Counted from the first letter of the stretch, positions 1 to 7,678 are shown. The stretch: DNA of 22,095 bases from an uncultured Clostridia bacterium (GCA_937915065.1 CALDMR010000173.1:1-22095), one strand, 5' to 3'. Notes: generated by a model from the letters alone, not told the origin. Made by a program: numbers and translations.

Positions 1-529
1 CAGCCTGATAAGTAACATCACCGATGGTATAGCCGCCGGACAGCGTCAGAGGAATGGAGCCAGACAGACCCGCATGCCAGATAACGAAACCGCCGTAGGC
101 GGAAGCGATCACCAGACGGTAGTCCAGCGTGGGAACCCGGCGAGCCACTTCCTTGGCCAGCATTGCGCCGGCAATCAGGCCAAAGCCCCAGTTCAGCCAG
201 GAGCAGATCACGGATGCCATCGTCACAACGATGATACCGCTCTTGTTGGAGTTAGCCAGAGATGCGATTTTACGCAGGATCTTTTTGCAGATCTTGGCGG
301 ATGCCAGTGCAGAACCCAGCACAACCACCAATGCCATCTGCATGGAGAATGCCAGCAGACCCCAGAAGCCAGATGCACTGCCCCAGAAAGACAGCATCGT
401 CAGCGGGGAAACGCCCGTCACAGCGATACCTGCAACGAACACCACCAGCGTCAGGATAATGGCGAACAGGAACGGATCCGGAAGCCATCTGTTGATAATC
501 TTAACGAAAAAATTGGAGATTGCTCTCAT
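1..529 (-). CDS. atoE: AtoE-family short-chain fatty acid transporter, copy 1 (3' end outside window)
   Basis: Integral inner-membrane carrier of the short-chain fatty acid transporter family (AtoE, PF02667), expected to move acetoacetate, butyrate or similar short carboxylates. Only the first 176 residues are in the window. The N-terminal signature NRWLPDPFLFAIILTLVVF, the amphipathic start, WGFGLIAGAMLAKEVARRVP and the SGSIPL loop all match the family. I chose the ATG at 529 because it gives the family's short N-terminus and because copy 2 starts identically; a run of six G lies 12 bases upstream as the only SD-like element. By my reading it differs from copy 2 at 8 of 176 residues, mostly conservative. 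Exact substrate is unknown; family assignment is firm. Confidence 0.9.
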   Translation of the reverse strand, partial: MRAISNFFVKIINRWLPDPFLFAIILTLVVFVAGIAVTGVSPLTMLSFWGSASGFWGLLAFSMQMALVVVLGSALASAKICKKILRKIASLANSNKSGIIVVTMASVICSWLNWGFGLIAGAMLAKEVARRVPTLDYRLVIASAYGGFVIWHAGLSGSIPLTLSGGYTIGDVTYQA

Positions 530-550
530 GATGTAATTTTACCCCCCTAA
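1..550. repeat. Direct repeat: transporter copy 1 matches 1754-2303
   Basis: Bases 1-529 align with 1754-2282 at a constant offset of 1753 with no indel and roughly nine in ten bases identical. The similarity runs about 20 bases into the leader (TTAGGGGGGTAA, read on the minus strand) and then stops. This is a tandem gene duplication, with the promoters outside the conserved part. Confidence 0.85.
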
Positions 551-587
551 ATAAAAAATCTCTACACACACACTTTTGTGCTATTCT

Positions 588-616
588 GTTTTATCAGTTT
601 TTTTGGCAACTGTCAA
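588..616 (-). promoter_or_regulatory. Putative sigma-A promoter of transporter copy 1
   Basis: On the minus strand a perfect TTGACA (611-616) is followed after 17 bases by TAAAAC (588-593), a 4/6 match to TATAAT. The start codon is about 60 bases downstream. The rest of 530-830 is AT-rich and holds no gene that I can support. Confidence 0.45.
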
Positions 617-829
617 ACGCTTTATTCCTATTTTTTCCATGTTTTCGCAACTTTTTGTAACATCATTCACAATTTATTCATATTTTTCATCACATTCCAA
701 AACCTTTTCGATCATTTATATAATCTTTATCATTTATTTATTAAATCTATATACGCATCCCGCTTTTTTCCCTTGCAGCGCAGTCCATAGGCCCGGCTCT
801 GCATCCGCCTCCGGTTCGCCAAACCAGAA

Positions 830-863
830 AAACCGGGAAGCGCTGGATAGCGCTTCCCGGTTT
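830..863 (-). terminator. Rho-independent terminator after transporter copy 2
   Basis: A 15-bp perfect stem (AAACCGGGAAGCGCT and its complement) with a 4-base loop. On the minus strand it runs into TTTTTCTGGTTT. It lies about 50 bases after the stop codon of the transporter at 915. Confidence 0.9.
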
Positions 864-914
864 GTGTGCACAGAAAGGAATGGATCTTTAGTTTCACAAT
901 GGTAGTCGATCTGT

Positions 915-2282
915 TTAGAAGAACATTGCCCAGGCCCAGAAGCCCACACAGGCAACAATGCCGACGAAAATCGTCACGATGACCAAGTAACCCATAATAT
1001 CCTTGGCGCTCAAACCGGCAACACCCAAAGCAGGCAGTGCCCAGAACGGCTGAATCATGTTAGTCCACTGGTCACCCCAGGCAATAGCCATAGCCGCACG
1101 ACCGGGTTCAATACCCATCTGCTCTGCAGCAGGCATTACAATGGGACCCTGAACGGCCCACTGGCCGCCGCCGGAAGGAACAAAGAAGTTCACGATACCG
1201 GCGCTCAGGAAGGTAATCATCGGGAAAGTGATGTCGGTGGAGATGGCCATCATGCCATTGGAAATAGCAGAGGCCAGAGACACGCCATTTTCGTTTGTAC
1301 CCACCATCATGCCCATGATACCGGCATAGAAGGGGAACTGCAGCAGGATACCGGCAGCAGTGGTAGATGCTGCACCAATAGCGTCTACATAGCGGCGCAG
1401 ATCACCATGAGCCAACAGGCCCAGGAACAAAAACAACATGTTCACGATATTCAGGTTCAGCGCAGATGCAATGGCCGCAGGGCCACTCTCTACCACAACA
1501 CCATAGAAATAATAAATAATATATGCAAAACCCATCACCAAGGTGATGCCCCACAGGATGCGGGAATGCTCCAGCTTATCAGCGGGTGTCTTGATTTCGT
1601 AAGTCTTTTCTTCCTCGTCCTTCAACAAAGCAGGATCTACGCATACTGTGTGCTCCTTGTCGGGATGCATTGCACACATCACCAGAGGTAGCACAAACAG
1701 GATTACCAGTACCATCAGCAGGTTCATGGGGTGGAAGATCGTGTCACCAGTACCAGCCTGATAAGTAACATCACCGATGGTATAGCCGCCGGACAGCGTC
1801 AGAGGAATAGAGCCGGACAGACCTGCATGCCAGATAACAAAGCCGCCGTAGGCAGACGCGATAATCAGACGGTAGTCCAGCGTAGGAACACGGCGGGCCA
1901 CTTCCTTAGCCAGCATTGCACCAGCAATCAGACCAAAGCCCCAGTTCAGCCAGGAGCAGATCACCGATGCCATAGTGACAATGATAATACCGCTCTTGTT
2001 GGAATTAGCCAAAGATGCGATTTTGCGCAGGATGCTCTTGCAGATTCGGGCAGATGCCAAGGCAGAGCCCAGCACCACGACTAGTGCCATCTGCATAGAG
2101 AAAGACAACAGCCCCCAAAAACCAGATCCACTGCCCCAATAAGACAGCATCGTCAGCGGAGAAACGCCCGTCACAGCAATTGCTGCAACGAATACGACCA
2201 ACGTTAGGATAATGGCAAACAGGAACGGATCCGGCAGCCATCTGTTGATGATCTTAACAAAAAAATTAGAAATTGCTCTCAT
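915..2282 (-). CDS. atoE: AtoE-family short-chain fatty acid transporter, copy 2
   Basis: Complete 455-residue polytopic membrane protein of the AtoE/SCFA transporter family; E. coli AtoE is about 440 residues. Recognisable segments in order: RWLPDPFLFAIILT near residue 14, WGFGLIAGAMLAKEVARRVP, IWHAGLSGSIPLTLSGG, a cytoplasmic stretch with HPDKEH and LLKDEEEKTYEIKTPADKLEHSR, LLQFPFYAGIMGMM, VNFFVPSGGGQWAVQGP, and WGDQWTNMIQPFWALPALG. The reading frame is open 15 codons further upstream, but I place the start at 2282 because MRAISNFF matches copies 1 and 3 and the G-rich SD-like run (2294-2299) sits 11 bases before it. It has its own promoter and terminator, so it is probably monocistronic. 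Substrate unknown. Confidence 0.95.
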   Translation of the reverse strand: MRAISNFFVKIINRWLPDPFLFAIILTLVVFVAAIAVTGVSPLTMLSYWGSGSGFWGLLSFSMQMALVVVLGSALASARICKSILRKIASLANSNKSGIIIVTMASVICSWLNWGFGLIAGAMLAKEVARRVPTLDYRLIIASAYGGFVIWHAGLSGSIPLTLSGGYTIGDVTYQAGTGDTIFHPMNLLMVLVILFVLPLVMCAMHPDKEHTVCVDPALLKDEEEKTYEIKTPADKLEHSRILWGITLVMGFAYIIYYFYGVVVESGPAAIASALNLNIVNMLFLFLGLLAHGDLRRYVDAIGAASTTAAGILLQFPFYAGIMGMMVGTNENGVSLASAISNGMMAISTDITFPMITFLSAGIVNFFVPSGGGQWAVQGPIVMPAAEQMGIEPGRAAMAIAWGDQWTNMIQPFWALPALGVAGLSAKDIMGYLVIVTIFVGIVACVGFWAWAMFF

Positions 2283-2388
2283 GATGTAAATTACCCCCCT
2301 AATCAAAATAAAACCAAATGCTACCATTCCTCCCGGCTCCCGGATATCCTCACCCGGGGCCTCTCTGTATACACCTCGGTTTTGCGCT

Positions 2389-2417
2389 ACTATACCGCCA
2401 AAAAATTACTATTTCAA
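2389..2417 (-). promoter_or_regulatory. Putative sigma-A promoter of transporter copy 2
   Basis: On the minus strand TTGAAA (2412-2417) and TATAGT (2389-2394) are separated by 17 bases, each a 5/6 match to consensus. An AT-rich stretch (2401-2480) lies upstream. The predicted leader is about 100 bases and is GC-rich at 2331-2360. No gene is visible in 2283-2588. Confidence 0.6.
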
Positions 2418-2501
2418 TGCTTTTTACTTTTTTTATATATAAAATATATAATTTTTTTATTATTTATTTATATAATATTTATGTTTTCTTTATTCGTGTT
2501 A

Positions 2502-2539
2502 AAAAACAACGGAGACGCTCCTGCGTCCCCGTTGTTTTT
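2502..2539 (-). terminator. Rho-independent terminator after transporter copy 3
   Basis: A 17-bp stem with one A-C mismatch and a TCCT loop. Its outer arm AAAAACAACGG gives a run of T on the minus strand. It lies about 50 bases after the stop codon at 2589. Confidence 0.85.
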
Positions 2540-2588
2540 AAAAAATTGTTCCGTTTTCAGTAACCGAACAGTGCAATTTCTTTAGACT

Positions 2589-3929
2589 TTAGAAAAGCAT
2601 CGCCCATAGCAGGAAGCCGACGCAAGCCACGACACCAACAAAAATCGTTACGATAACCAGATATCCCATGATATCTTTAGCCTGTAGCCCCGCAAGGCCC
2701 AATGCAGGTAGTGCCCAGAACGGCTGAATCATATTAGTCCACTGGTCACCCCAAGCAATACCCATGGCCGCCCGGCCAAGTTCAATGCCCATTTGCTCTG
2801 CAGCAGGCATCACAATGGGGCCCTGAACAGCCCACTGGCCACCTCCAGAGGGAACAAAGAAGTTGACCACACCAGCACTCAGGAAGGTCATCATCGGGAA
2901 GGTCACATCATTTGTAACAGACATCATGGCGTTAGTAATCACGCTACCTAAAGATCTTCCCGCTTCGTCCATACCAACCATCATGCCCATGATACCAGCA
3001 TAGAAGGGGAACTGCAGCAAAATGCCGGCAGCAGTAGTAGCCGCTTCGCCAATGGCGTCCACATAACGGCGCAAATCACCGTGAGCTAACAAACCCAAAA
3101 ACAGGAAAATCATATTCACGATATTCAGACCCAGGTTGAAGCCGTTTTCAAAAAAGTAAAGCCCGATATACCCAAAACCTAATACAAGCGTAATAATCCA
3201 CAAAATTCGGGAGTGCTCCAGCTTATCTGCAGGCGTCTTGATTTCGTATGTTTTCTCTTCCTCATCCTTCAGCAAAGAAGGATCCACGCATACCGCATGC
3301 TCCCGATCAGGATGCATCATCCAGTTGACAAAGGGCATCAGCACCAAAATCGCAGCCACCATCAACAGATTCATGGGATGGAAAATAGTCTGAGTAATCG
3401 GCACCTGGAACGTAACGCCACCTACTGTGGTCTCGCTGGCAATGGTCAGTGGGATAGAACCGGACAGGCCCGCATGCCAAATCACAAAGCCGGAATAGGC
3501 AGAAGCAATCAACAAACGATAGTCCACCGTTGGTACCTTTCTGGCAATTTCCTTGGCCAGCAGCGCTCCTGCAATCAAACCAAAGCCCCAGTTCAGCCAG
3601 CAGCAAATAGTCGAAACAAAGGTAACCAACAGAATCGCAGATTTATTGCTGCTAGCCACAGAAGCAATTTTGCGCAGAACATTTTTCACAATTCGGGCAG
3701 AGGCGAAGGCACTGCCCAACACCACAACCAATGCCATCTGCATAGAGAAAGACAACAATCCCCAGAAGCCATCGGAATTACCCCAATAGCGCAGCATATC
3801 AAGCACACTATTATCTGTTACGACAAGTGCCGCCAAAAATACTACGATCGTCAAAATAATTGCAAATAGAAATGCATCCGGTAACCATCGATTAACAATC
3901 TTAACAAAAAAATTAGTAAGTACTTTCAT
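2589..3929 (-). CDS. atoE: AtoE-family short-chain fatty acid transporter, copy 3
   Basis: 446-residue membrane carrier of the same family as copies 1 and 2, more diverged from them than they are from each other. It keeps the landmarks NRWLPDAFLFAIILT, WGFGLIAGALLAKEIARKVP, WHAGLSGSIPLT, the charged loop LLKDEEEKTYEIKTPADKLEHSR (the same as in copy 2), FPFYAGIMGMMVG, PSGGGQWAVQGP and QWTNMIQPFWALPALG. The frame is open seven codons upstream, but MKVLTNFF at 3929 aligns with the other starts, with a GGGGGG run (3940-3945) 10 bases before it. It is divergent from spoIIE, with a shared promoter region, and ends in its own terminator. Copies 2 and 3 differ mainly in membrane segments and in the loop following SGSIPLT, which could change substrate preference (inference). 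Confidence 0.95.
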   Translation of the reverse strand: MKVLTNFFVKIVNRWLPDAFLFAIILTIVVFLAALVVTDNSVLDMLRYWGNSDGFWGLLSFSMQMALVVVLGSAFASARIVKNVLRKIASVASSNKSAILLVTFVSTICCWLNWGFGLIAGALLAKEIARKVPTVDYRLLIASAYSGFVIWHAGLSGSIPLTIASETTVGGVTFQVPITQTIFHPMNLLMVAAILVLMPFVNWMMHPDREHAVCVDPSLLKDEEEKTYEIKTPADKLEHSRILWIITLVLGFGYIGLYFFENGFNLGLNIVNMIFLFLGLLAHGDLRRYVDAIGEAATTAAGILLQFPFYAGIMGMMVGMDEAGRSLGSVITNAMMSVTNDVTFPMMTFLSAGVVNFFVPSGGGQWAVQGPIVMPAAEQMGIELGRAAMGIAWGDQWTNMIQPFWALPALGLAGLQAKDIMGYLVIVTIFVGVVACVGFLLWAMLF

Positions 3930-3986
3930 GAATCCATGACCCCCCGTCAATCAATTTCAATGTTTTCAAGTAATACGCCGTTCGAA

Positions 3987-4009
3987 CAGGCAAGCGCAGT
4001 CACTGCCTG
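3987..4009. promoter_or_regulatory. Inverted repeat at the predicted start of transporter copy 3 mRNA
   Basis: CAGGCA, 11 bases, TGCCTG, with a second nested odd dyad GCAGT-C-ACTGC at 3996-4006. It lies just downstream of the predicted -10 box (4015-4020) of transporter copy 3, where an operator or a 5'-end hairpin would be. The binding factor is unknown. Confidence 0.4.
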
Positions 4010-4014
4010 CATAT

Positions 4015-4043
4015 ACTATAAGGATTATCCAGAGTGGTTGCAA
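4015..4043 (-). promoter_or_regulatory. Putative sigma-A promoter of transporter copy 3
   Basis: On the minus strand TTGCAA (4038-4043), 17 bases, TATAGT (4015-4020). The same -10 sequence is used by copy 2. The -35 hexamer is its own reverse complement and is also positioned to serve the divergent spoIIE gene. Confidence 0.55.
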
Positions 4044-4067
4044 TATTCTCAAGTCGATTTTTATATT
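4038..4067 (+). promoter_or_regulatory. Putative spoIIE promoter
   Basis: TTGCAA (4038-4043), 18 bases, TATATT (4062-4067). In Bacillus, spoIIE is transcribed by sigma-A RNA polymerase under Spo0A. Only partial Spo0A-box resemblances are visible here: AGTCGAT in the spacer and TCTCGAA at 4111-4117, the latter 6/7 to TGTCGAA. The leader of about 160 bases holds no gene. Confidence 0.35.
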
Positions 4068-4234
4068 TTTTTTACAGAAACAGCGTATTTTTTAACAAAA
4101 AATTTACATCTCTCGAACTTTATGTTCTTTTTCCAAATCCGTTCTGCTGCTTCTCTTTTTCCCGCCAGAACAATGATTTCCCGACGCGATCTGCGGCGGG
4201 CAACCGATACAATAGCAGCAAAGGAGGACAAGCC

Positions 4235-6298
4235 ATGAATTTTGAACACTCGCTCTCTGCGCTGGAAAAGAGCCGCTTCTTTGCCTGCGCCATCCGCTTC
4301 CTGCTGGCCGCCATTTTATCAGGAAGCCAGATTTTTGGTGCTTACGCGCCCTTTGGCCTCGGTTTTGTGGCGGCGGCCGGAGCCGGAATGGAGGGCCTTT
4401 CCGCCCTTTTAGGCCTGCTGGTCGGTTCCCTTCTGTTCATGTCGTTCACCGGCGCCATGAAATATATTGCCGCCGCGATCCTGATTTTTTCCGTTTCGGT
4501 GGCATTTTACGATACCAAGCTATATCAGAAGAGCGCGTTTCTTCCTTTGGCTGCCTCTGCCTGCGCTGCGGCAGTGGGTTTTGTATATCTATCCCAGGAG
4601 GGCCTGTTCAGCGCCGACGGCGCTTATTACCTTTTGGAAGTATGCCTAACCGGCTTGTGCGCCGTCTGCTATCGAAGGGCGCTGGCGGTGGACAGCCTGC
4701 CCCGGAACCGCGCACAGCTTTTGTGTCTGTTTACTCTGGCCATCACCCTTTTGATCGCTGTAGCCGCCATCCCCCTGGCCGGCTATTTTTCTTTGGGACG
4801 TATTTTTTCCGTGGTACTGGTTCTCACAGCAGGCCGACTGGGCGGTCTTGGATTGGGCTGCGCCGCCGGGCTCTGCGCCGGATTGGCCATGGATACTGTC
4901 ACCGGCACCCTGTATTTCTCCATGGCCTACGGCCTATCTGCGCTCATTGCCGGACTGAAGCCCTGCGGGCGGGCCCGTTACACCCTTTTGTATTTATCCG
5001 GCACAGTGCTGGCCCTGTTCTGGGCCACTGGAGACACCGCCCTTTACGCCCTGATGGAAACCGCCATTGCAGGAATACTGTTTTTGCTGCTGCCGGAACA
5101 ACTTTTTCGCAAAGCTCGAAAACGCACTCCGGAAACACCCGTTCTTTCCGCCCCCAAAGCCCTGGAAACACAGCTGCGCCGAACTGCCACAGTCTTCCGG
5201 GACTTGTATGACAGCCTGAGCCGCAGCAGCACGCCGCCCAACGACGAAAACATTGCCACCGTCTTTGACCGGGCAGCTGACCAGATCTGCCGGGTCTGCC
5301 CCCTATGCGGCGCCTGCTGGGACAAGGACTATGTGACCACTTATAACGCTCTGAACGACGTGACGCCCTTTCTCACCGGCCGGGGACACGTGCTTCCCTC
5401 GGACTTCCCCTCCCACTTTTCCACCCGCTGCATCCGTCTCTCCGATTTTATCGCCGCAGTCAACGCAGAATTTACAGCCCTGCTGATGCGCCGCCAATAC
5501 ACCCGCCAGTTAGACAGCACCCGGCAAAGCGCCAAGGAGCAATACGCCCGCCTGTCGGAACTCCTCAGCGAATCCGCCGATCAGATCGGCCGCAGCGATA
5601 CGCCGGAAGCAGTGCCGGCCGCGAAAGAGCCTTTGCCAGACTGCGAAATCTGCACTGCGGTGCGGCCCAAAGCCGGAGAGAGTGTCAGCGGCGACACCGT
5701 CTCCACCTTCCGCACGGAAGACGGCAAAGTGTTTCTTCTGCTGTCCGACGGCATGGGCTGCGGCGAGGAAGCCCGCCGGGAGTCGGCCATGACCGTGCGG
5801 CTGCTGGAACAATTCCTGCGCTCCGGCATTGAACCGCCCACAGCGCTGAAGACCCTAAACACCGCATTGACCCTCCACAGCGATGAAAGCGGCAGTTTTA
5901 CCACCATCGACCTAATGGCCCTGTCCGTGCGCAGCGGCACAGCCTCCTTTTATAAATACGGAGCTGCCCCCTCCTATATCAAGCACGGCTCCGGCATCCG
6001 CCGCATCACAGGCAGCGTATTGCCCGCAGGGCTGACCGGCAGCGAGCGTGTACCCGATGCCACCACCCTCTGCCTGAAGCCCGGCGATTTTGCGGTGCTG
6101 GTCAGCGACGGTTTTGTGGACAGCGCCGACGATGCCTGGCTGCAGGCCATGCTGGCCCAGTGGGACGGCATCAGCGTTTCCGCCCTGACCTCCGCCCTGA
6201 TGGACGCCAGCATCCGCCGCAGCGGGCGCAGCGATGACAGCAGTTTGCTGGTGCTGCGGATGCCTTCGCTGCCGGATACCGGGCCGGCAGAGGTATAA
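4235..6298 (+). CDS. spoIIE: Stage II sporulation protein E, membrane-bound PP2C phosphatase
   Basis: Membrane serine phosphatase that dephosphorylates the anti-anti-sigma factor SpoIIAA in the forespore and so releases sigma-F. The 687 residues comprise about ten hydrophobic segments (residues about 15-290), a soluble linker with a Cys-rich patch (CRVCPLCGACW) and a C-terminal PP2C domain. Metal-binding aspartates are visible in SDGMGCG (D505), VSDG (D625) and SDDSSLL (D667/D668), as the SpoIIE family requires. The frame is open 67 codons further upstream, but the start at 4235 has AAGGAGG 7 bases before it. It is shorter than B. subtilis SpoIIE (about 827 residues), the difference being mainly in the middle region. 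It marks the organism as a spore former. Confidence 0.95.
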   Translation: MNFEHSLSALEKSRFFACAIRFLLAAILSGSQIFGAYAPFGLGFVAAAGAGMEGLSALLGLLVGSLLFMSFTGAMKYIAAAILIFSVSVAFYDTKLYQKSAFLPLAASACAAAVGFVYLSQEGLFSADGAYYLLEVCLTGLCAVCYRRALAVDSLPRNRAQLLCLFTLAITLLIAVAAIPLAGYFSLGRIFSVVLVLTAGRLGGLGLGCAAGLCAGLAMDTVTGTLYFSMAYGLSALIAGLKPCGRARYTLLYLSGTVLALFWATGDTALYALMETAIAGILFLLLPEQLFRKARKRTPETPVLSAPKALETQLRRTATVFRDLYDSLSRSSTPPNDENIATVFDRAADQICRVCPLCGACWDKDYVTTYNALNDVTPFLTGRGHVLPSDFPSHFSTRCIRLSDFIAAVNAEFTALLMRRQYTRQLDSTRQSAKEQYARLSELLSESADQIGRSDTPEAVPAAKEPLPDCEICTAVRPKAGESVSGDTVSTFRTEDGKVFLLLSDGMGCGEEARRESAMTVRLLEQFLRSGIEPPTALKTLNTALTLHSDESGSFTTIDLMALSVRSGTASFYKYGAAPSYIKHGSGIRRITGSVLPAGLTGSERVPDATTLCLKPGDFAVLVSDGFVDSADDAWLQAMLAQWDGISVSALTSALMDASIRRSGRSDDSSLLVLRMPSLPDTGPAEV

Positions 6299-6367
6299 TT
6301 TCCCGCAAAAGCGGCAAGAGTGTAAGAGCAGCGTGTTTTGCGCCAGTTCACTCTTCAAGGAGGACCG

Positions 6368-6634
6368 ATGATGGTAAAGGGTACATCCCGCCGGGTGATC
6401 GTGGTAGATTCCCCGGATCGCAGATATTTTGACCAGGCTATCTTTATTTTGCGCAACGACGCAGAACCGGCCGCCGCGCCGGGCCGCAGCACGGTTGTTC
6501 GTGAAGCCAGCCAGATTGCCGGGCGCTATATGCAGCGCTGCGGCATCCGCCCGGCCCGCACCTTCCCCGCCCCCGCCTGGGCCCTCATAGGTGCCGCAGC
6601 CGTGTCGCTCCTCTGGTTCCTAACCTCCCTCTAA
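6368..6634 (+). CDS. Small conserved tail-anchored protein downstream of spoIIE
   Basis: 88 residues. A soluble basic N-terminal part (VKGTSRRVIVVDSPDRRYFDQAIFIL) is followed by a variable linker and a single C-terminal hydrophobic helix (about residues 70-86), as in a tail-anchored membrane protein. I recall similar short proteins starting with MVKG..RRVIVV near sporulation genes in other Clostridia, but their function is unknown to me. AAGGAGG lies just before the tandem ATG codons at 6368, which I prefer over the in-frame upstream start at 6338. It begins 69 bases after spoIIE with no promoter seen between them, so the two are probably co-transcribed. A role with SpoIIE is inference only. 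Confidence 0.75.
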   Translation: MMVKGTSRRVIVVDSPDRRYFDQAIFILRNDAEPAAAPGRSTVVREASQIAGRYMQRCGIRPARTFPAPAWALIGAAAVSLLWFLTSL

Positions 6635-6645
6635 CCCCCAACCAA

Positions 6646-6683
6646 AGACCGGACTCCACCCCCCAGGGGGCAGAGTCCGGTCT
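6646..6683. terminator. Hairpin terminator between convergent spoIIE unit and BKACE operon
   Basis: An 11-bp stem AGACCGGACTC/GAGTCCGGTCT, extended inside by C and G runs. The T-tail is weak on both strands (TCTTTGGTT on minus). It lies 12 bases after the stop codon of the small spoIIE-linked gene. Confidence 0.7.
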
Positions 6684-6720
6684 CCATTATGTTCGTTGAG
6701 CATTATATGAAAAAGGTTCA

Positions 6721-6744
6721 ACATAGGGGGATCCGCCCCTATGT
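6721..6744 (-). terminator. Terminator of the transporter/BKACE operon
   Basis: ACATAGGGG and CCCCTATGT form a 9-bp stem around a 6-base loop, 10 bases after the BKACE stop codon. On the minus strand it is followed by TGAACCTTTTTC, so the T-run is displaced by a few bases. Confidence 0.65.
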
Positions 6745-6754
6745 TCATATGTCA

Positions 6755-7666
6755 TTAAGAAAGATGCAGAATCGCCCGCGCTTCCTCCGGAGTTGCAATT
6801 TCACTGCCCAGTTCTTTGGCAAGGCGCACCATTTTTGCAACCAGTTCAGCATTTGATTTTGCCAACACTCCTTTAGATAGGTACAGATTATCTTCCAAAC
6901 CGACACGTACATTACCACCAAGAATCAATGCAGCTACACCCAATTCAAACTCCTGTTTTCCAGTAGCAGCACAAGACCACACATAATTTTCCCTTCCAAT
7001 CACCTCGTCCGCTGTGCGTACTAAAAAGTTTAGATTATTCAGTGTTGCCGGAATTCCACCCATTACACCGATAACAAATTGGATATATACAGGTTTTTTC
7101 AACAATCCTCTATCAATAAAATGCTTGATGTTCGAAATCATACCCACTTCATAGACTTCAAATTCCGGTTTTGTACCAGACTGATCCATCAGCTGAATAT
7201 ACTCCTCAATATCCCGAAAAGTATTTGCAAACGGCACTTGATATGTATTTTTGACAAACGGAATTTCCCAATCGTATTGCGGGGTTTGGATTTTATCAGC
7301 AATACCGGCAAAGCAGAAATTCACAGATCCAGCATTGCAGGATGCCAGCTCCGGCCGCGCTTCCGGCAACGCCGCCAAGCGTTCTTCATTGGTCATGCCA
7401 ATGGCCCCACCAGTAGTACAGCCAATCACAACATTACATTGTTCCCGAATGCCTTCGACCACTTCTTTCATCAAACCGGGATCACCTGAAGGTTTTCCAG
7501 TTTTGGGATCGCGCGTATGCAAATGTACTACGGCCGCTCCTGCCTGGTGTGCTGCCACTGCTTCAGCTATAATCTGTTCGGGCGTGATCGGCAAATAAGG
7601 CGACATACTGGGAATATGTACTGCACCGGTAATGGCCGCTGTCACAATTGCTTTTTTAGTTGCCAT
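6755..7666 (-). CDS. Beta-keto acid cleavage enzyme (BKACE, DUF849 family)
   Basis: 303-residue TIM-barrel enzyme of the BKACE family (PF05853). The family condenses a beta-keto acid with acetyl-CoA and cleaves it to acetoacetate plus a new acyl-CoA, using a divalent metal. Visible active-site elements are the metal-binding HLH (H48, H50), TTGG (84-87), NAGS.NF (111-117), PEFEVYE (167-173) and RVGLEDN with R254, E258 and D259. Compared from memory with Kce of Cloacimonas, the motif ITGAE is ITGAV here (V16), losing the glutamate that contacts the substrate amino group, and the serine before TGG is threonine. About 25 extra residues lie around 126-150. This argues against lysine fermentation as its role. 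AGGAGG at 7674-7679 overlaps the stop of the upstream transporter gene, so the two are tightly coupled. Confidence 0.9.
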   Translation of the reverse strand: MATKKAIVTAAITGAVHIPSMSPYLPITPEQIIAEAVAAHQAGAAVVHLHTRDPKTGKPSGDPGLMKEVVEGIREQCNVVIGCTTGGAIGMTNEERLAALPEARPELASCNAGSVNFCFAGIADKIQTPQYDWEIPFVKNTYQVPFANTFRDIEEYIQLMDQSGTKPEFEVYEVGMISNIKHFIDRGLLKKPVYIQFVIGVMGGIPATLNNLNFLVRTADEVIGRENYVWSCAATGKQEFELGVAALILGGNVRVGLEDNLYLSKGVLAKSNAELVAKMVRLAKELGSEIATPEEARAILHLS

Positions 7667-7678
7667 CTTCTTTCCTCC

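Noticed and set aside
2386..2400. A sigma-54-like TGGCGGT-ATAG-TAGC on the minus strand upstream of transporter copy 2.
   Set aside because: Only the GG and GC positions and few flanking bases match, and it overlaps a better sigma-A promoter (TTGAAA-17-TATAGT).
3926..3937. A three-codon open frame (ATG GAT TCA TGA) whose stop overlaps the start codon of transporter copy 3.
   Set aside because: The G-run is only 2 bases before this ATG, too close for initiation, and copies 1 and 2 do not have it; probably chance.
4034..4234. A 67-codon upstream extension of spoIIE.
   Set aside because: It is AT-rich, covers the promoter region and lacks a ribosome site, whereas 4235 has AAGGAGG at the right distance.
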